A stretch of 64,000 nt of DNA from RI-43 sp033764725 (GTDB lineage: Bacteria; Pseudomonadota; Alphaproteobacteria; Caulobacterales; Aquidulcibacteraceae). The stretch is from positions 1-64,000 of the forward strand of contig JANRIR010000084.1 of assembly GCA_033764725.1 (NCBI GenBank), written 5' to 3'. Under the pieces are notes generated by a model, which worked only from the letters and a program-made list of their open reading frames with translations, was not told where the DNA came from and ran no database searches. Made by a program: the position numbers and the translations under genes. Positions 60,111 through 64,000 of this stretch are shown here, in pieces. Each line of letters opens with the position of its first letter. The first letter of the stretch is position 1.

Positions 60111-63100
60111 CTATTCCGCCGCGATCGACGCCGCATCGACCAGCGGCGCCGCCAGACGGGTCAGCCATTCCTTCGGCGTCACCTGCTTGAACTGCGCCCG
60201 CGCGGCGGGCCAGTCGTTCAGCATCGCCTGCGCCCGCAGCGAGCCGGTCCGCGCATGATGCTCAACCACGAGCGCGCGCAGGGCCGCATCCCAATGCGCC
60301 GACTGGATCGGATTCCACACGATCGATTCAGGATTGGCGTGCGCGGCGAACGCATCTTCGGGATCGTGCACGAACGCCATGCCGCCGGTCATGCCTGCGC
60401 CGAAATTGCTGTCGACCGGCCCCAGCACCACGACCACGCCACCGGTCATGTATTCGCAGCCATTGGCCCCGCAGCCTTCGATCACCGCCGTCGCGCCGGA
60501 ATTGCGCACCGCGAAGCGCTCGCCGGCGAGACCGGCCGCGAAAAGCTTTCCGCTCGTGGCGCCGTACAAGCAGGTGTTGCCGATGATGGCGTTTTCGTGC
60601 GCGCGCGCGGCGAGCTCCGGCGGCGGCCGCAATGCGATCAAGCCGCCCGACAAACCCTTGCCGACATAATCGTTGGAATCGCCTGTCACATCGATCGCCA
60701 ACCCTTGCGCCATGAACGCGCCGAGGGATTGTCCGGCCGAGCCCTGCAGGCGGATGAGCAGGCGTGCTTCCGGCAGCGCCGCCATGCCGAAGCGGCGCAC
60801 AACTTCCGAAGATGCGCGCGCGCCGATGGCGCGGTGCGTGTTGCGCACGCTGTAGTCCAGCTGCAGCTTCTCGCCGCGCTCGAAGAAGGCCGCGCCGTCG
60901 CGCAGGATTTGCGCGTCCAGCGTATCGGGGACTTCAGTGCGCCCCTGCACGGTGCAGCGCGGCGGGTGCGGGCTGTCGACGCGCACCAGCAGCGGATTGA
61001 GATCGAGATCGTCGAGATATTCCGCGCCGCGGCTGATCTGTTCGATCAGGTCGGTTCGGCCGATGATTTCATCGAGGCTGCGGAAGCCGATTTCGGCGAG
61101 CAGCTCGCGCACCTCCTGGGCGATGAAGGTCATCAGGTTGACGACCTTGTCGGGCGTGCCGGTGAACTTCGCGCGCAGGCGCTCGTCCTGTACGCACACG
61201 CCGACGGGGCAGGTGTTGGAATGGCATTGCCGCACCATGATGCAGCCCATCGCCACCAGCGACGCCGTGCCGATGCCGTATTCCTCCGCGCCCAGCAGCG
61301 CTGCGACGACGATGTCGCGCCCGGTGCGCAGGCCGCCATCGGTGCGCAGCGTGACGCGGTGGCGCAGATTATTCAGCGTCAACACCTGATGCGCTTCCGC
61401 AAGCCCCATTTCCCAGGGAATGCCGGCATACTTGATCGACGTCTGCGGGCTCGCGCCCGTGCCGCCGACATTGCCGGAGATCAGGATCACGTCCGCCTTC
61501 GCTTTGGCCACGCCGGCGGCGACTGCGCCGATGCCGGACTGCGCAACGAGCTTCACGCACACCTTGGCGAACGGATTGACCTGCTTGAGATCATAGATGA
61601 GCTGCGCGAGATCCTCGATCGAGTAGATGTCGTGGTGCGGCGGCGGCGAAATCAGCATCACGCCGGGCGTGGCGTGGCGCAGACGCGCAATCAACTCTGT
61701 CACCTTGAACCCGGGCAATTGGCCGCCCTCGCCGGGCTTGGCGCCTTGCGCCACCTTGATTTCGATTTCGCGGCACTGGTTCAAGTATTCCGCCGTGACG
61801 CCGAAGCGGCCCGAAGCGATCTGCTTGACCGCGGAATTGGCGTTGTCGCCGTTGGGCAGCGGCTTATAGCGCTCTGGGTCTTCGCCGCCCTCGCCCGACA
61901 CGGATTTCGCTCCGATGCGGTTCATCGCGATGTTCAACGCGCCATGCGCCTCCGGCGACAGCGCGCCGAGGCTCATGCCGGGCGTGACGAAGCGCTTGCG
62001 AATTTCGTTGACGCTTTCGACCTCCTCGACGGGGATCGACACGGTGTTGTCGCGGATCTCCAGCAGATCGCGCAATTGGATCGGCTCGGCGAGGCGGCGC
62101 TGGCGCACGGCGTCGGAATAGACCTTGTAGGCGTCGTAGGAGCCGGTGTCGCACGCCTTCTGCAATTGATGGATGTGTTGCGCCTCGAGCGCGTGGCGTT
62201 CACCCTTCGCGCGATAGCGGTACAGGCCGCCGACCGGCAGCGTCACCACGTCTTCGTCGAAGGCGCGCGCATTGAGCTCGGCCGCTTCCTGCGCCAGACC
62301 CTGCAGGCCGATGCCGGAGATGCGGCTCGTCAATCCCGGGAAGAACTCATCCGCGAGCGCGCGCGAGAGGCCGATGGCCTCGAAATTCAAGCCGCCGCGA
62401 TAAGACGAAATGACCGAAATCCCCATCTTGGAGATGATCTTGTAGAGGCCGGCCTCCACCGCCTTGCGGTAATTGTCGGCCGCCTCCTCGACGCTGCGCA
62501 CGCCGCCGATGCCGCGCGCGGCGCGATCGGCGATCGTGTCGAGCGCGAGATAGGGGTTCACGGTGGTCGCGCCGCAACCGATCAGAACGGCGCAATAATG
62601 CGTGTCGAGGCATTCCGCCGCGCGCACCGTGATCGAACAATAGGAGCGCAGGCCTTGCGCCGTGAGATGCGCATGCACGCCCGACGCGGCGAGAATCATC
62701 GGACACGCCACCGCGTTCGGGCCCTGGCGCTCATCGGTCAACACGATGTGAGACCGGCCCGACAGCACCGCCTCCTCCGCCTCGCGGCGGATCCGGTCCA
62801 TCGCGGCGCGCAGACCGAGGCCGGGATTGCGCGCGTCGAACGTGCAATCGATGACCGCCACCGCATCGCCCAAAAGATCGACCATGCGGGCGTACATGCC
62901 GTTGGTCAGCACGGGCGAGTTCAGCGTGAACACGTTGGTCTGGGTTTCGTCCTGGGCGAGAATGTTTCCGAGATTTTTGAACCGTGTGGTCAAGCTCATC
63001 ACCCGCTCTTCGCGCAGCGGATCGATCGGCGGATTGGTGACCTGGCTGAAATTCTGCCGGAAATAATGCGAAAGCGGGCGGTAATGCTCAGACAGAACGG

Positions 63101-64000
63101 CGAGCGGCGCGTCGTCGCCCATCGAGCCGACGGCCTCTTTCGCGTCCTCCATCATCGGCGCGAGCAGGAGTTCGAAATCCTCAAGCGTAAATCCCGCCGC
63201 GAGCTGTCGGCGCATCAGATCGCGCCGTTCGGCGAACAGGCGCGGCTCCGGGCCGCGCAGCGTTTCGTCAAGATCGATGACGTTTTCGAGCCAAGCCTCG
63301 TAAGGGTGTGCGGCGGCGAGGTCATCGACAATCTCGTCGTGGTGCAAGAGGCGGCCTTCATGGGTGTCGACCGCGATCATGCGGCCCGCGCCGATGCGGC
63401 CGCGTTCGAGAATGTCGCGGTTGGGCACCGCGCACATGCCCGTTTCGGAACCGACCACGAGAATGCCGCCCTTGGTGATGGCGTAGCGCATCGGGCGCAG
63501 GCCGTTGCGATCCATCCCCGCCACCGCCCAGCGACCGTCGAACATGGCGAGCGCGGCCGGCCCATCCCATGGCTCCATCACCGCGTTGCAATAGGCGTAG
63601 AGCGCGCGATGGCTCGGCTTCATCGTCGTCGCCTTGGCCCAGGCTTCCGGCGCCAGCAGCGCCTTGGCCATCGGCGCCGCTCGGCCGGCGCGCACCAAAA
63701 CCTCGAAGGCGTTGTCGAGCGCAGCGGAATCCGATCCGCCGGGCTGGATGATCGGCTTCACATCCTCTTGCGCGCGGCCGAACGCATCGGAGGCCATTCG
63801 AATTTCATGGCTCTTCATCCAATTGATGTTGCCCTTCAGCGTATTGATCTCGCCATTGTGGGCGAGCATGCGGAAAGGCTGGGCGAGGCGCCATTGCGGG
63901 AACGTGTTGGTGGAATAGCGCTGGTGATAGATCGCAACCGAAGAGATGAAGCGCTCATCCTTGAGATCGGGATAGAAGGCGTCGATCTGCTCGGCGAGGA
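60111..64000 (-). CDS. gltB: Glutamate synthase large subunit (partial, 5' end beyond the window)
   Basis: The visible C-terminal part is about 1295 residues and continues past 64000; the reading frame is open to the edge, with RYSTNTFPQWRLAQPFRMLAHNGEINTLKGNINW near it. It contains the end of the glutaminase domain, the central domain, the FMN-binding barrel (GGEDPERY..., GNVGGTGASPQTSIKYAG), the [3Fe-4S] motif CIMVRQCHSNTCPVGVC, and the C-terminal GXGXG helix (GANGCEYMTGGVVVVLGPVDSNFGAGMTGGMAFV). The enzyme makes two glutamates from glutamine and 2-oxoglutarate. No gltD is seen downstream; it may lie elsewhere. Confidence 0.97.
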   Translation of the reverse strand, partial: LAEQIDAFYPDLKDERFISSVAIYHQRYSTNTFPQWRLAQPFRMLAHNGEINTLKGNINWMKSHEIRMASDAFGRAQEDVKPIIQPGGSDSAALDNAFEVLVRAGRAAPMAKALLAPEAWAKATTMKPSHRALYAYCNAVMEPWDGPAALAMFDGRWAVAGMDRNGLRPMRYAITKGGILVVGSETGMCAVPNRDILERGRIGAGRMIAVDTHEGRLLHHDEIVDDLAAAHPYEAWLENVIDLDETLRGPEPRLFAERRDLMRRQLAAGFTLEDFELLLAPMMEDAKEAVGSMGDDAPLAVLSEHYRPLSHYFRQNFSQVTNPPIDPLREERVMSLTTRFKNLGNILAQDETQTNVFTLNSPVLTNGMYARMVDLLGDAVAVIDCTFDARNPGLGLRAAMDRIRREAEEAVLSGRSHIVLTDERQGPNAVACPMILAASGVHAHLTAQGLRSYCSITVRAAECLDTHYCAVLIGCGATTVNPYLALDTIADRAARGIGGVRSVEEAADNYRKAVEAGLYKIISKMGISVISSYRGGLNFEAIGLSRALADEFFPGLTSRISGIGLQGLAQEAAELNARAFDEDVVTLPVGGLYRYRAKGERHALEAQHIHQLQKACDTGSYDAYKVYSDAVRQRRLAEPIQLRDLLEIRDNTVSIPVEEVESVNEIRKRFVTPGMSLGALSPEAHGALNIAMNRIGAKSVSGEGGEDPERYKPLPNGDNANSAVKQIASGRFGVTAEYLNQCREIEIKVAQGAKPGEGGQLPGFKVTELIARLRHATPGVMLISPPPHHDIYSIEDLAQLIYDLKQVNPFAKVCVKLVAQSGIGAVAAGVAKAKADVILISGNVGGTGASPQTSIKYAGIPWEMGLAEAHQVLTLNNLRHRVTLRTDGGLRTGRDIVVAALLGAEEYGIGTASLVAMGCIMVRQCHSNTCPVGVCVQDERLRAKFTGTPDKVVNLMTFIAQEVRELLAEIGFRSLDEIIGRTDLIEQISRGAEYLDDLDLNPLLVRVDSPHPPRCTVQGRTEVPDTLDAQILRDGAAFFERGEKLQLDYSVRNTHRAIGARASSEVVRRFGMAALPEARLLIRLQGSAGQSLGAFMAQGLAIDVTGDSNDYVGKGLSGGLIALRPPPELAARAHENAIIGNTCLYGATSGKLFAAGLAGERFAVRNSGATAVIEGCGANGCEYMTGGVVVVLGPVDSNFGAGMTGGMAFVHDPEDAFAAHANPESIVWNPIQSAHWDAALRALVVEHHARTGSLRAQAMLNDWPAARAQFKQVTPKEWLTRLAAPLVDAASIAAE

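Noticed and set aside
1..64000. tRNA, rRNA or CRISPR loci
   Set aside because: Inspection of all intergenic gaps found no cloverleaf with a T-loop in context, no ribosomal RNA stretch and no spaced direct repeats of CRISPR type. A GGTTCGA at 43045 lies inside the inverted-repeat element.

Overview
The window is high-GC, densely coded chromosomal DNA from an alphaproteobacterium. The gene set fits the Caulobacterales/Hyphomonadaceae side best: two-domain dCTP deaminase, cysD-cysNC, a SAM-II riboswitch before metZ, leuA attenuation, mreBCD-mrdA-mrdB, and hpf-ptsN. The genus is not determined. No rRNA, tRNA, phage, insertion sequence or CRISPR array was seen. gltB runs off the right edge.

Layout. 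0.2-3.0 kb: sulfate activation (cysD, cysNC). 3.0-4.5: zwf. 4.5-9.0: a subtilase lipoprotein, an orphan receiver domain, and a minus-strand operon (membrane protein, XRE regulator, TraB/GumN protein) headed by a repeat-rich operator. 9.0-13.6: ALDH7-type aldehyde dehydrogenase, dCTP deaminase, acyltransferase, exported propeller-like protein. 13.6-16.2: SAM-II riboswitch-metZ, hpf, ptsN. 16.3-22.5: a glycan-precursor block with DprE1-like oxidase, DprE2-like reductase, HAD-UbiA fusion, SLC13 carrier and UDP-xylose synthase. This resembles polyprenyl-phosphate-arabinose synthesis. 22.5-29.2: MFS carrier, DUF6285, phosphotransferase and DUF7064-like genes, facing a thioesterase/DUF423/hydrolase/prolyl aminopeptidase set. 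29.4-35.3: the rod-shape operon mreB-mreC-mreD-mrdA-mrdB on the minus strand. 35.7-40.7: membrane-anchored trypsin-like protease and a large acidic autotransporter. 40.9-46.1: SRPBCC protein, DMT carrier, leuA with a leader peptide and attenuator, two small membrane proteins, TVP38. 46.2-50.0: TetR, an unrecognised exported protein, and a ChrR-like cupin with an ECF sigma factor. 50.2-53.2: rlmN-GNAT, then a carboxymuconolactone decarboxylase divergent from an HxlR regulator. 53.2-60.1: phospholipase-C-like/DUF4332 fusion, XoxJ-like binding protein, mtgA, queG, a CDF-like protein without its metal ligands, and an S41-like protease. 60.1 to the end: gltB.

The clearest cis-regulatory signals are the SAM-II aptamer before metZ, the leucine-codon leader and terminator before leuA, two dyads between an HxlR gene and its divergent neighbour, and phased TGTCAT repeats before the XRE operon. 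At least three intergenic spaces carry composite palindromic repeats. The most interesting biosynthetic locus is the DprE1/DprE2/HAD-UbiA block, where one polypeptide may both transfer phosphoribose to a polyprenyl carrier and remove the phosphate.
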